NCBI RefSeq assembly: GCF_027620315.1
Contig: NZ_JAPNNL010000040.1
Span: 1-45,107 of the forward strand
Reading direction: 5' to 3'
Origin: Nonomuraea corallina
Lineage (GTDB): Bacteria; Actinomycetota; Actinomycetes; Streptosporangiales; Streptosporangiaceae
DNA length: 45,107 nucleotides
Both the position numbers and the translations under genes were made by a program. Below are positions 1 to 7,512 of the stretch, one piece after another. Position 1 is the stretch's first letter. Every line of letters starts with the position of its first letter. Under the pieces are notes generated by a model. It was not told the origin of the DNA, did no database searches, and worked only from the letters and a program-made list of their open reading frames with translations.

Positions 1-1227
1 GTGCAGCCGCGCCCGGGTGCCGGCGCCGAGTGCGTCGTAGGCGGCGGCCCGTCCCAGCGGCTCACGGAACCTGATCACCCGGCCGGGCTCCTCGACCAGC
101 ACCCCGGCGGCCACGGCCTCCTCCAGCGCGTCCAGTTCCGGACTCACACCCGGCCCGTCACCCTCCGGCCCGTCACCCTCCGGCCCGTCACGTCCCGGTC
201 TGTCACCCTCCGGCCCGCCCGCCCGGGGTTCGGGCATCGCCCGTGCCACCGTCGCGGCCTCGTACAGCGTGCAGTCCTCCCCCAGGACCGCGCAGGCCCC
301 GATGAGCGCCCGCGCCGACGGCCCGCAGGACCGCAGCCGCCGGGTGAACGTGCGCGCGTACGTGACGGGGGCGGGCAGCCGCACCCCGGGATCGGCGAGC
401 GCCGAGACCGGGAGGGCGGCGAGCATCGCGCGGGCGTGCAGCGGGTTCCCCAGCGTGTGCGCCCGAAGCCGCGCCGCGGCCGGCTCGGACAGCGCCTCCC
501 CCGGCGTCGTCCGCTCCCCGTCCAGTGGGGAGGGCGCCGGTTCGCCGGGTGCGGCCAGGGCGCGCACCCCCTCAGGCGGCGGCTCCGCGCTCCCCTCACC
601 CCCCCGGAGCCGCCGCCTCGGGACGGCCGCCTCGTCCGGGTGTCCCGAGCTCCCCCGCGGCTGTCCCGCGCTCCCGATCGCGCCTTCAGGCTCCCGTACG
701 GGCAGCCTGGCCAGTTCCGCGACCGACAGGCCCTGGAGGGAGATGCGGCAGGCGCCGTCGCCGGTCAGCAGCCGCCGCAGCCCGGTCGGCAGCCACGGAT
801 CGTCGGCGTCACGGCAGGCGGCCAGCACCAGCACCCGCTCCCCGCCCAGGCGCCGCACGGCGTAGCAGAGCGCGCGCAGCGACGGCCGGTCGGCCCACTG
901 CGCGTCGTCCACCACCACGACCACGGGCCCGGCGGCCTGCGCGCACCGGATCGCCTCGCACAGGGCCTGGCCGGCGGTCCACGGATCGTCCGCCGCCAGG
1001 TCGGGCAGCAGCCGGCGGGCCACGCCGTACCTGAGGTGCCGTTCGCCGGCGTCGCCGCTCGTGGAGATGGTCCGCGTCCCGGAGGCGCCGGCGAGCGCGT
1101 GCCGGATGAGCGCCGTCTTGCCGATGCCCTCCGGCCCCTCGATCATCACTCTGCGCGCCGGTCCGGTCGCCGCCAGGCACAGCTCGGCCCGTACCGCCGC
1201 GAGCTCCGCCTCCCTGCCGACGAACAT
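1..1227 (-). CDS. Large ATPase transcriptional regulator (LAL/LuxR-like), N-terminal part
   Basis: Reading from ATG at 1227 towards the window start gives 409 codons with no stop, so the gene is cut by the edge. It opens MFVGREAELAAVRAEL, the usual start of the AAA/NACHT-like ATPase domain of large LuxR-type (LAL) or BTAD-type regulators. Walker A is GPEGIGKT (about residues 32-39) and Walker B is VVVVVDDAQWAD. A proline/glycine-rich insertion holds a five-residue repeat. The DNA-binding domain lies outside the window, so LuxR versus another C-terminus is unproven. The start has a purine-rich RBS (GAGGGAGAAGG) that is part of an 11-bp hairpin. The next gene, corA, is divergent. Confidence 0.8.
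   Translation of the reverse strand, partial: MFVGREAELAAVRAELCLAATGPARRVMIEGPEGIGKTALIRHALAGASGTRTISTSGDAGERHLRYGVARRLLPDLAADDPWTAGQALCEAIRCAQAAGPVVVVVDDAQWADRPSLRALCYAVRRLGGERVLVLAACRDADDPWLPTGLRRLLTGDGACRISLQGLSVAELARLPVREPEGAIGSAGQPRGSSGHPDEAAVPRRRLRGGEGSAEPPPEGVRALAAPGEPAPSPLDGERTTPGEALSEPAAARLRAHTLGNPLHARAMLAALPVSALADPGVRLPAPVTYARTFTRRLRSCGPSARALIGACAVLGEDCTLYEAATVARAMPEPRAGGPEGDRPGRDGPEGDGPEGDGPGVSPELDALEEAVAAGVLVEEPGRVIRFREPLGRAAAYDALGAGTRARLH
151..210 (-). repeat. 15-bp in-frame tandem repeat (4 units)
   Basis: Four 15-bp units (CGGCCCGTCACCCTC and close variants) lie at 151-165, 166-180, 181-195 and 196-210. The length is a multiple of three, so the regulator frame stays open. It encodes a repeated Gly-Pro-Glu-Gly-Asp type linker. 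Copy number could change without breaking the protein. Confidence 0.85.
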
Positions 1228-1236
1228 GACCTTCTC

Positions 1237-1270
1237 CCTCCCTCGCCTTACCCAGAGGGGGCGAGGGAGG
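1237..1270 (-). promoter_or_regulatory. Perfect 11-bp inverted repeat covering the regulator's RBS region
   Basis: CCTCCCTCGCC (1237-1247) and GGCGAGGGAGG (1260-1270) are exact inverted copies with a 12-nt loop. They lie 10 nt upstream of the ATG at 1227. On the minus strand the downstream arm contains GGCGAGGGAGG, part of the purine-rich Shine-Dalgarno stretch. In RNA the hairpin would sequester ribosome access; in DNA it could be a repressor site. Confidence 0.55.
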
Positions 1271-1356
1271 ATTTGATACACCCTTGAACAACTGCGGATT
1301 TTCCGGCGGCCCCGGCCGCTCGGGCTGCCGGCGGTCGCCGGAGCCGCCGCATGGGC

Positions 1357-1362
1357 GACAAT
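1357..1362 (+). promoter_or_regulatory. -10 element for corA (leaderless-type)
   Basis: GACAAT ends 7 nt before the in-frame GTG at 1370, the spacing expected if transcription starts on the start codon. The alternative ATG at 1361 overlaps this -10 and has no RBS, which favours GTG 1370. No good -35 is visible. Confidence 0.5.
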
Positions 1363-1369
1363 GCCGGAT

Positions 1370-2362
1370 GTGATTGTGGACAAGGCGATCTACCACGACG
1401 GCGTGCGCGAGACCATCGGCGGCGACATCAGCGACGCCTTCGGCCGGGCCCGCGCCAGGGGTGACTCCTTCCTGTGGATCGGCCTGCACGAGCCCACCCG
1501 GGAGGAGTTCGACCTGATCACCAGCGAGGTGAAGCTCCACCCGCTGGCGGTCGAGGACGCGATCCACGCCCATCAGCGGCCCAAGCTCGAACGCTACGAC
1601 GACACCCTGTTCGTGGTGCTCAAGCCTCTGCTGTACGTCGAGGAGACCTCGGACGTCGAGGTGGGCGAGATCAACCTGTTCATCGGCGCCGACTTCGTGA
1701 TCAGTGTCCGGCACGGCCAGGCGGCCCCGCTCGCCGGAGTGCGCCGCCGCCTGGAGAACGACCCCGCCCTGCTCGACGCCGGTCCCGCCGGTGTCTTCTA
1801 CGCCATCTGCGACGACGTCGTGGACACGTACTGGCGCATCTCCCACGAGATCGAGGCCGACCTCATCGCCCTGGAGCGCCGGGTCTTCGGCGGCGCGCTG
1901 TCCGACGTGACCGCCGACATCTACGCGCTCAAGCGGGAGGTGCTGGAGTTCCGCACCGCGCAGGACCCGCTGGTGCCGGTGCTCGACGAGATCGTCAAGG
2001 GCCGGGTGGAGCTGTGCGCCGGCATGCGGGAGCAGTTCCGCGACGTGCTCGACCACCTGCTGCGGGTGGACACCCGCATCGACGAGCACAACGAGCTGCT
2101 CACCAGCGCCCTGAACGCCCACCTGGCGCTGGTGACCAGCGAGCAGAACAAGGTCGCCATGCGGCAGAACGCCGACATGCGCAAGATCTCGTCGTGGGCG
2201 GCGCTCATCGCCGTGCCGACCATGATCGCCGGAATCTACGGGATGAACTTCGACCACATGCCGGAGCTGCACTGGCCGTTCGGCTACCCGCTCATCCTGG
2301 GCCTCATGGCCGTCGCCGCGTTCGTCGTCTTCCGGCTGCTGCGCAGGAGCGGGTGGCTCTGA
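1370..2362 (+). CDS. corA: CorA-family magnesium/cobalt transporter
   Basis: A pentameric inner-membrane Mg2+/Co2+ channel of the CorA/MIT family. The protein (about 330 aa) has a long acidic alpha/beta cytoplasmic domain, a helical stalk, and two C-terminal membrane helices. The signature GMN sits at the end of the first helix (IYGMNFDHMPELHWPFGYP), which confirms the selectivity filter. The second helix is LILGLMAVAAFVVFRLL with a basic RRSGWL tail, a typical CorA ending. GTG 1370 gives MIVDKAIYHDG, resembling the usual N-terminus of actinobacterial homologues. An upstream in-frame ATG at 1361 is the alternative. The gene stands alone, divergent from the regulator. Confidence 0.93.
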   Translation: MIVDKAIYHDGVRETIGGDISDAFGRARARGDSFLWIGLHEPTREEFDLITSEVKLHPLAVEDAIHAHQRPKLERYDDTLFVVLKPLLYVEETSDVEVGEINLFIGADFVISVRHGQAAPLAGVRRRLENDPALLDAGPAGVFYAICDDVVDTYWRISHEIEADLIALERRVFGGALSDVTADIYALKREVLEFRTAQDPLVPVLDEIVKGRVELCAGMREQFRDVLDHLLRVDTRIDEHNELLTSALNAHLALVTSEQNKVAMRQNADMRKISSWAALIAVPTMIAGIYGMNFDHMPELHWPFGYPLILGLMAVAAFVVFRLLRRSGWL

Positions 2363-2651
2363 ACCGCCGCCCCGCCCCCCGCACAGGCCGGGGGTCAGTC
2401 CCGGGCCGCTCGCCCGGCGCGGGCAGCAGCGCCGGCACCACCTCCACCAACCTCCGCCAGGACGGCCCACACCAAGACGCTGGAGCAGGCCGCGAACGCC
2501 GGCGCGTACGCCGAGGTCTGGGAGCGCCTCCGCACGGTCATGCCCGCGCGGGGGGCGCCCCGGGCGCACGACGCGCCGGAACGGCGACGGGCCTGGCACG
2601 GACGCTGGCGATCAGCCCCGACATTCCCGGCCCGCCGTCGCGGGGAGCGAG

Positions 2652-3761
2652 TCAGACGACGACCAGCTCCCTGGTGGTGACGTTGAGCCGGTCGACGCCG
2701 GACTCGGTGCACACCACGATGTCCTCGATCCGCGCCCCGTGGGCTCCCGCCAGGTAGATGCCGGGCTCGACGGAGAAGGCGAAGCCCGGCTCCAGCGGCT
2801 CGCCGTTGCCGGCGACGATGTACGGGTCCTCGTGGCCCTCGACGCCGATGCCGTGGCCGGTGCGGTGGATGAAGTGGTCGCCGTAGCCGGCCTCGGCGAT
2901 GACGTCGCGGGCGGCGGCGTCGACCGACTCGCACGACACGCCGGGGCGTACGGCCGCGCAGGCGGCGTCCTGGGCGCGGCGCAGCACCTCGTAGTAGGCG
3001 GCGAACTCGGCCGGCGGCTCGCCCACGCAGTAGGTGCGGGTGGAGTCGGAGCAGTAGCCGCTCGGCATCTGGCCGCCGATGTCGACGACGACGGGCTCGG
3101 CGGGCTGGATGACCCGGTCGGACACGTCGTGGTGCGGGCTGGCGCCGTTGGGGCCGGAGGCGACGATGGTGAAGTCGACGGTGGCGTGGCCGGTGGCGAG
3201 GATGGCCTCGGCGATGTCGCGCGCCACCTCGCGCTCGGTGCGGCCGGCCCGCAGGAAACCGGGCACCTGCCGGTGCACCTCGTCGATCGCCTCGCCGGCC
3301 TCGCGCAGCGCGGCCACCTCGGCGGGCGACTTGCGCATCCGCAGCTCGCGCAGCACGCTTCCGGCGAGGACCTGCTCGGTGTCCGGCAGCACGTCACGGA
3401 AGCGCAGCGACGCCATCGCCCACATGCGGTCGGCCACGCCGACCTTGCCCACCGGCCCGAGCCGGTCGGCGGCGATCAGGTACGGGTCGTCGGTCTCGTC
3501 CCACGCCACGAACTCCAGGCCCAGCCGCGAGGCGGGTGACGCCTGCGCGGCCGGCAGCTCAAGCCTGGGCACCATCATGAACGGGTCGGCCGCGGCGGGC
3601 ACCACCAGGCAGGTCAGCCGCTCCAGCGGTTTGGCGTCGTAGCCGCTGACGTAGCGCAGGTCTGGGCCCGGGGTCAGCAGCAGGGCGTCGACCCCGGCTT
3701 TGGCCGTGGCCTCGCGCACGGCGGCCAGGCGGGACACGGGATACAAGTCTGAGTACGTCAT
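2652..3761 (-). CDS. pepE: M24-family Xaa-Pro dipeptidase/aminopeptidase
   Basis: A cytoplasmic dinuclear metallopeptidase of the creatinase/prolidase (M24) fold, about 369 aa. An N-terminal creatinase-like domain (to about residue 130) precedes the pita-bread domain. The five metal ligands appear in order: Asp in VVVDIGG, Asp in SDSTRTY, His in HRTGHGIG, Glu in SVEPGIY, Glu in RIEDIVV. It lies beside the 5'-3' exonuclease region, as pepE (Rv2089c) does beside Rv2090 in M. tuberculosis. ATG 3761 is preferred. A TTG 12 nt upstream is possible but overlaps the -10-like TAGATT (3772-3777), so the mRNA probably has only a few 5' untranslated bases. Exact substrate is not determinable. Confidence 0.88.
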   Translation of the reverse strand: MTYSDLYPVSRLAAVREATAKAGVDALLLTPGPDLRYVSGYDAKPLERLTCLVVPAAADPFMMVPRLELPAAQASPASRLGLEFVAWDETDDPYLIAADRLGPVGKVGVADRMWAMASLRFRDVLPDTEQVLAGSVLRELRMRKSPAEVAALREAGEAIDEVHRQVPGFLRAGRTEREVARDIAEAILATGHATVDFTIVASGPNGASPHHDVSDRVIQPAEPVVVDIGGQMPSGYCSDSTRTYCVGEPPAEFAAYYEVLRRAQDAACAAVRPGVSCESVDAAARDVIAEAGYGDHFIHRTGHGIGVEGHEDPYIVAGNGEPLEPGFAFSVEPGIYLAGAHGARIEDIVVCTESGVDRLNVTTRELVVV

Positions 3762-3842
3762 CACAGGGCTCAATCTACTCGCCTAAAATCCGCGAAAAGC
3801 TCTCACCACGCCTCAGACCCCCGGTACCCGGCGCACACGGGC

Positions 3843-3859
3843 CATCACGTACTGTGATG
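3843..3859 (+). promoter_or_regulatory. Inverted repeat overlapping -10 of the PAS-phosphatase gene
   Basis: CATCAC (3843-3848) and GTGATG (3854-3859) are perfect 6-bp inverted arms separated by GTACT. The -10-like TACTGT (3850-3855) lies across the centre, so a bound dimeric repressor would block the promoter. The gene also has a clear RBS (GGAGG) before ATG 3895. Confidence 0.45.
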
Positions 3860-3894
3860 CCAATTGTCCTGTTCCCACGCCTGCCGGAGGTCCG

Positions 3895-5067
3895 ATGAGC
3901 ATGCTCGACGGGTACTCCGAGCTGCTCGCCTCCCGGCTCGCGCACGCCCAGCGGCTGGGCAACATGGGCTGGGCGGAGTGGAACCTGCGCACCGGCGGCA
4001 TCGTCTGGTCCGAGCAGGTGTACGCGATCTTCGGCAGGGACCCGGCGGAGGGCCCGCTGCCGCTGGCGGCCCTGGCCGGCTACGTCGAGCCCGACGACCT
4101 CGCGGCGCTGGACGAGCTGCTGTGGACGGTGACGCAGGGCGTGGAGTCGGTCCAGGCCGAGTTCCGCATCCGGCGGGCCGCCGGCGACGTGCGCAACCTG
4201 CGCGTGGTGCTGGAGCCGCTGATGGCGCCCGGCGGGCCGACCGGCGTGCACGGCGTGATCCAGGACATCACCGGCCGCCGCCGCGCCGAGCGGATCATGT
4301 CGGAGTCGCGCCGCCAGCTGCTGGAGGCGCGGGTGCAGGCCGCCGAGGAGCGGCACGTGATGCTGGCGTTGCGCGAGGCGATCCTGCCCGAGCCGGCCGG
4401 CTGCCTGGACCTGCCGCACACCAGGATCGCGGTCCGGTACGTGCCGGCGGAGAAGACGGCGAGCCTGGGCGGCGACTGGTTCGAGGCGGCGGCGCTGCCG
4501 GACGGGCGGGCGCTGCTGGCCATCGGTGACGTGTCCGGCCACGGCCTGCCCGCGATCGCGCACATGGCCCAGCTCCGGCACGCGCTCATCGGCCTGACGA
4601 TGACGGGCGAGCCGCCGAACCGGCTGCTGTCCCGGCTGAACGACCTGGTGCTGCACCGTCTCGCCGACACCACGGCGACCGCGGTGGTCGGCCATCTGGA
4701 CGCGGTCACCCGGGTGTTCACCTGGGCGCAGGCCGGCAACCTGGCGCCGGTGCTGGTGCGCGACGGCGTGGCCAGCAGGCTCGACCCGCCGCGCGGCATC
4801 CTGCTCGGCGCCACCGGCGACGTGCCGTACCGGCTGGCCGAGACGCGGCTGCGGAGCGGCGACCTGGTGCTGATGTTCACCGACGGGCTGGTGGAGCGGC
4901 GCACCCGTGACATCGACGAGGGCCTGGACCTGGTGATGACGGCGGCGTGCAAGCTGCCGGGCCGTGATCTGGACGAGGGCCTGGACCGCCTGCTGGAGGA
5001 CATCGGCGGGCCGAACCCGGAGGACGACGCGTGTCTGCTCGCGGTGGGCATACTGGGCACGTGCTGA
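3895..5067 (+). CDS. PAS domain-PP2C (SpoIIE/RsbU-type) serine phosphatase
   Basis: A 390-aa cytoplasmic signalling phosphatase. Residues 22-128 form a PAS sensor (ending VIQDITGRRRAE) and 128-160 a connecting helix. Residues 178-388 form a PP2C/SpoIIE domain with GGDWFEA (192-198), GDVSGHG (211-217), FTDGLVE and the late DDA metal motif. Such proteins dephosphorylate anti-sigma-factor antagonists in partner-switching networks. No transmembrane segment or kinase domain is present, and no antagonist or anti-sigma gene is nearby, so the target is unknown. RBS GGAGG precedes ATG 3895. The stop codon overlaps the next start (TGATG), giving translational coupling to the exonuclease gene. Confidence 0.9.
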   Translation: MSMLDGYSELLASRLAHAQRLGNMGWAEWNLRTGGIVWSEQVYAIFGRDPAEGPLPLAALAGYVEPDDLAALDELLWTVTQGVESVQAEFRIRRAAGDVRNLRVVLEPLMAPGGPTGVHGVIQDITGRRRAERIMSESRRQLLEARVQAAEERHVMLALREAILPEPAGCLDLPHTRIAVRYVPAEKTASLGGDWFEAAALPDGRALLAIGDVSGHGLPAIAHMAQLRHALIGLTMTGEPPNRLLSRLNDLVLHRLADTTATAVVGHLDAVTRVFTWAQAGNLAPVLVRDGVASRLDPPRGILLGATGDVPYRLAETRLRSGDLVLMFTDGLVERRTRDIDEGLDLVMTAACKLPGRDLDEGLDRLLEDIGGPNPEDDACLLAVGILGTC

Positions 5068-5960
5068 TGCTTCTGGACACCCCCTCGCTCTATTTCCGCG
5101 CCTTCCACGGCATCCCGGAGACGATCACCGCGCCCGACGGGATGCCGGTGAACGCGGTCCGGGGGCTGATCGACATGATCGCCACGCTGGTGCGCGGCCA
5201 CTCCCCCACCGAGCTGGCGGCGACCATGGACGCGGACTGGCGGCCCGCCTTCCGGGTGGCGGCGCTGCCTTCGTACAAGGCCCACCGGGTGGCCCAGGGC
5301 GACGCCGAGGAGGTGCCGGACACGCTGGTGCCGCAGATCGCGGTGATCGAGCGGGTGCTCGACGCGGTCGGCATCGCCCGGCCGGAGTCGCCCGGCTACG
5401 AGGCCGACGACGTCATCGGCACGCTCACGCACCGGGCGCGGGGCGCGGTCGACATCGTGACCGGCGACCGCGACCTGTTCCAGCTCGTCGACGACGCCCG
5501 GCCGGTGCGGGTCCTCTACACCGCGCGCGGGCTGCGCAACCTGCAACTGGTCGACGAGGCGTGGGTGAGCGCCAAGTACGGCATCCCTGGCCGCTGCTAC
5601 GCCGACTTCGCGACGCTGCGCGGCGACCCGAGCGACGGCCTGCCGGGGGTGCCGGGCGTGGGCGAGAAGACGGCGGCGGCGCTGATCACCAGGTTCGGCT
5701 CGCTGGAGGCGCTGCTGGAGGCGCTCGACGGGGGCGGCGCGGAGGGGTTCCCTGCCGGAGCCCGCACCAAGCTGGCCGCCGCCCGCGACTATCTGGAGGT
5801 CGCGCCGGTGGTGGTCAAGGTCGCGCACGACGCCCCGCTGCCCGGCGCCGACCTGACGCTGCCGGCCAAGCCGCGCGACCCCGAGGCGCTGGTGGAGCTG
5901 GCCGACCGCTACGGGCTCGACGGCCCGCTCAACAGGCTGCTGGAGGTGCTGAAGCGCTGA
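5067..5960 (+). CDS. 5'-3' exonuclease (FEN / Pol I N-domain type)
   Basis: A stand-alone 5' nuclease (297 aa) resembling the N-terminal domain of DNA polymerase I, acting on flaps and Okazaki-type ends. Visible motifs: Asp4 in MLLDTPSLYF, the YKAHR helix (70-74), EADD (112-115) and GDRD (133-136) as metal-binding acidic residues, then the H3TH motif DPSDGLPGVPGVGEKTAAALI split near residues 187-207. It is the positional counterpart of Rv2090 in M. tuberculosis. ATG 5067 overlaps the preceding TGA; an in-frame GTG at 5061 is the alternative start. A link with PP2C signalling is suggested only by the coupling. Confidence 0.9.
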   Translation: MLLDTPSLYFRAFHGIPETITAPDGMPVNAVRGLIDMIATLVRGHSPTELAATMDADWRPAFRVAALPSYKAHRVAQGDAEEVPDTLVPQIAVIERVLDAVGIARPESPGYEADDVIGTLTHRARGAVDIVTGDRDLFQLVDDARPVRVLYTARGLRNLQLVDEAWVSAKYGIPGRCYADFATLRGDPSDGLPGVPGVGEKTAAALITRFGSLEALLEALDGGGAEGFPAGARTKLAAARDYLEVAPVVVKVAHDAPLPGADLTLPAKPRDPEALVELADRYGLDGPLNRLLEVLKR

Positions 5961-6012
5961 GAGTGTCCGAATCGGCATCGAACGCGTAGAACGCCCGAGT
6001 CGTCCGGCCCGA

Positions 6013-6018
6013 TAGATT
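6013..6018 (+). promoter_or_regulatory. -10 element for the RNB gene (leaderless)
   Basis: TAGATT lies 6 nt upstream of GTG 6025, and there is no Shine-Dalgarno sequence between the two. This is the expected layout of a leaderless actinobacterial transcript. Confidence 0.6.
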
Positions 6019-6024
6019 GACCCC

Positions 6025-7443
6025 GTGTCGACCACCATGATCAGGGTTCCGGCCGGGGTGCCCGCCCGCCTCGAGGACGGGTTCGGCCGGATCAGGCGCG
6101 AGCTGAAGCTCCCGGACGCCTTCCCCGCCAAGGTGGCCGAGGAGGCCGCCTGGGTGGCGCGGGTGCCGCGGCCGGGCGGCGAGGACCTGACGGAGCTGCC
6201 GTTCGTCACCCTGGACCCGCCCGGTTCGATGGACCTGGACCAGGCGTTCCACCTGGAGCGGCTGCGCGGCGGCTACCGGGTCTGGTACGCGATCGCGGAC
6301 GTGGGTGCGTTCGTCCGCCCCGGCGGCGTGATCGACGACGAGGCCCGGGCCAGGGGCGCGACCGTCTATCTCCCCGACGGCAACGTGCCGCTGCACCCGC
6401 CGGTGCTGTCGGAGGGCGCGGCCAGCCTGCTGCCGGGCGCGGAGCGGCCGGCCGTGGTCTGGCGGATCGACCTCGACGGTGACGGCCGCACGGTCGGCGC
6501 GGACGTGCTGCGGGCGCGGGTGCGCAGCCGCGAGCGGCTCGACTACGACTACGTGCAGGCGGCGGTCGAGACCGGCACCGCCGACGGCCCGATCGTCCTG
6601 CTGGCCGAGATCGGCAGGCTGCGGCTGGCGCTGGAGCGCGAGCGCGGCGGGGTGACGCTGCCGACCCCGGAGCAGCAGCTGGTGCCGGACGACGGCGGTT
6701 ACCGGCTGGCCTACCGGCTGCCGCTGCCCGCCGAGGCGTGGAACGCCCAGTTGTCGCTGCTGGCCGGGATGGCGGCGGCGCAGCTGATGCTGGAGGCGGA
6801 GATCGGGCTCCTGCGGGTGCTGCCGGCGCCGCGCCCCGCCGACCTCGACCGGGTGCGCCGGGTGGCGCAGGCCCTGGAGGTGCCGTGGCCCGACGGCGCC
6901 GGTTACGGGGCGGTGGTGCACGACCTGGACGCCAAGCTGCCCCGGCACGCGGCGTTCCTGCACGAGGCGCGGGTGCTGCTGCGCGGCGCCGGGTACGCGG
7001 CCTTCGACGGGGCGCCGCCGAAGCTGGCCGAGCACGCGGCGGTCGCGGCCCCGTACGCGCACGTGACCGCCCCGCTGCGGCGGCTGGCCGACCGGTACGC
7101 GAGCGAGGTGTGCCTGGCGATCGCCGCGGGCGAGCCGGTGCCGTCGGACGTGCGCCGGGCGCTGCCCGAGCTGCCCGAGCTGATGGCGGCCTCCGGCCGG
7201 CGGGCGGGCGCGGCCGAGCGGGCCTGCGTCGACCTGGCCGAGGCGTACGTGCTGCGCGACCGCATCGGCCAGGAGTTCGCCGCCACGGTGGTCGACGCGG
7301 ACGAACGCGGCGGGCTGGTGCAACTGACCGAGCCGGCCGTGATCGCGCGCTGCGACGGCGCGCTGCCGCTGGGCGAACAGGTGGCCGTACGGCTGGTGGC
7401 CGCCGAGCCGGCCACCCGCGAGGTCCGCTTCACCTTCCCCTGA
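6025..7443 (+). CDS. RNB-domain ribonuclease (RNase II family)
   Basis: A 472-aa compact RNase II/R family 3'-5' exoribonuclease. The RNB catalytic segment is LDPPGSMDLDQAF (about 63-75). Asp64, Asp70 and Asp72 match the first three Mg2+ ligands of RNase II, while the fourth (Asp210 in E. coli) is Gln73. Further RNB motifs follow: YAIADVGAFV, a VRSRERLDYDYV stretch and HVTAPLRRLADRY. No clear N-terminal cold-shock domains are present and the S1-like tail is short. GTG 6025 is supported by the leaderless -10. The stop codon lies inside a 12-bp tandem repeat. helY, another RNA-processing gene, is convergent. Confidence 0.88.
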   Translation: MSTTMIRVPAGVPARLEDGFGRIRRELKLPDAFPAKVAEEAAWVARVPRPGGEDLTELPFVTLDPPGSMDLDQAFHLERLRGGYRVWYAIADVGAFVRPGGVIDDEARARGATVYLPDGNVPLHPPVLSEGAASLLPGAERPAVVWRIDLDGDGRTVGADVLRARVRSRERLDYDYVQAAVETGTADGPIVLLAEIGRLRLALERERGGVTLPTPEQQLVPDDGGYRLAYRLPLPAEAWNAQLSLLAGMAAAQLMLEAEIGLLRVLPAPRPADLDRVRRVAQALEVPWPDGAGYGAVVHDLDAKLPRHAAFLHEARVLLRGAGYAAFDGAPPKLAEHAAVAAPYAHVTAPLRRLADRYASEVCLAIAAGEPVPSDVRRALPELPELMAASGRRAGAAERACVDLAEAYVLRDRIGQEFAATVVDADERGGLVQLTEPAVIARCDGALPLGEQVAVRLVAAEPATREVRFTFP

Positions 7444-7504
7444 GCACGCCCCTGAGCACGCCCCTGAGCACGCCCCTGAGCACGGCCCGGAGCACGGCCC
7501 GGAG
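7437..7504. repeat. 12-bp tandem repeat between convergent genes
   Basis: CCCCTGAGCACG occurs four times in a row (7437-7448, 7449-7460, 7461-7472, 7473-7484). GCCCGGAGCACG follows (7485-7496), then a partial copy to 7504. The first unit includes the RNB stop codon, and the helY stop at 7513 begins 9 bp after the array. No hairpin is evident in a unit. Confidence 0.95.
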
Positions 7505-7512
7505 AAAGGGGC

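Noticed and set aside
1..1287. A 428-codon plus-strand frame at the window start
   Set aside because: Arg/Pro/Gly-rich shadow of the minus-strand ATPase regulator, which has Walker A and B motifs.
3771..3773. TTG start for the M24 peptidase
   Set aside because: It lies inside the likely -10 element (TAGATT), and ATG 3761 gives the normal N-terminus.
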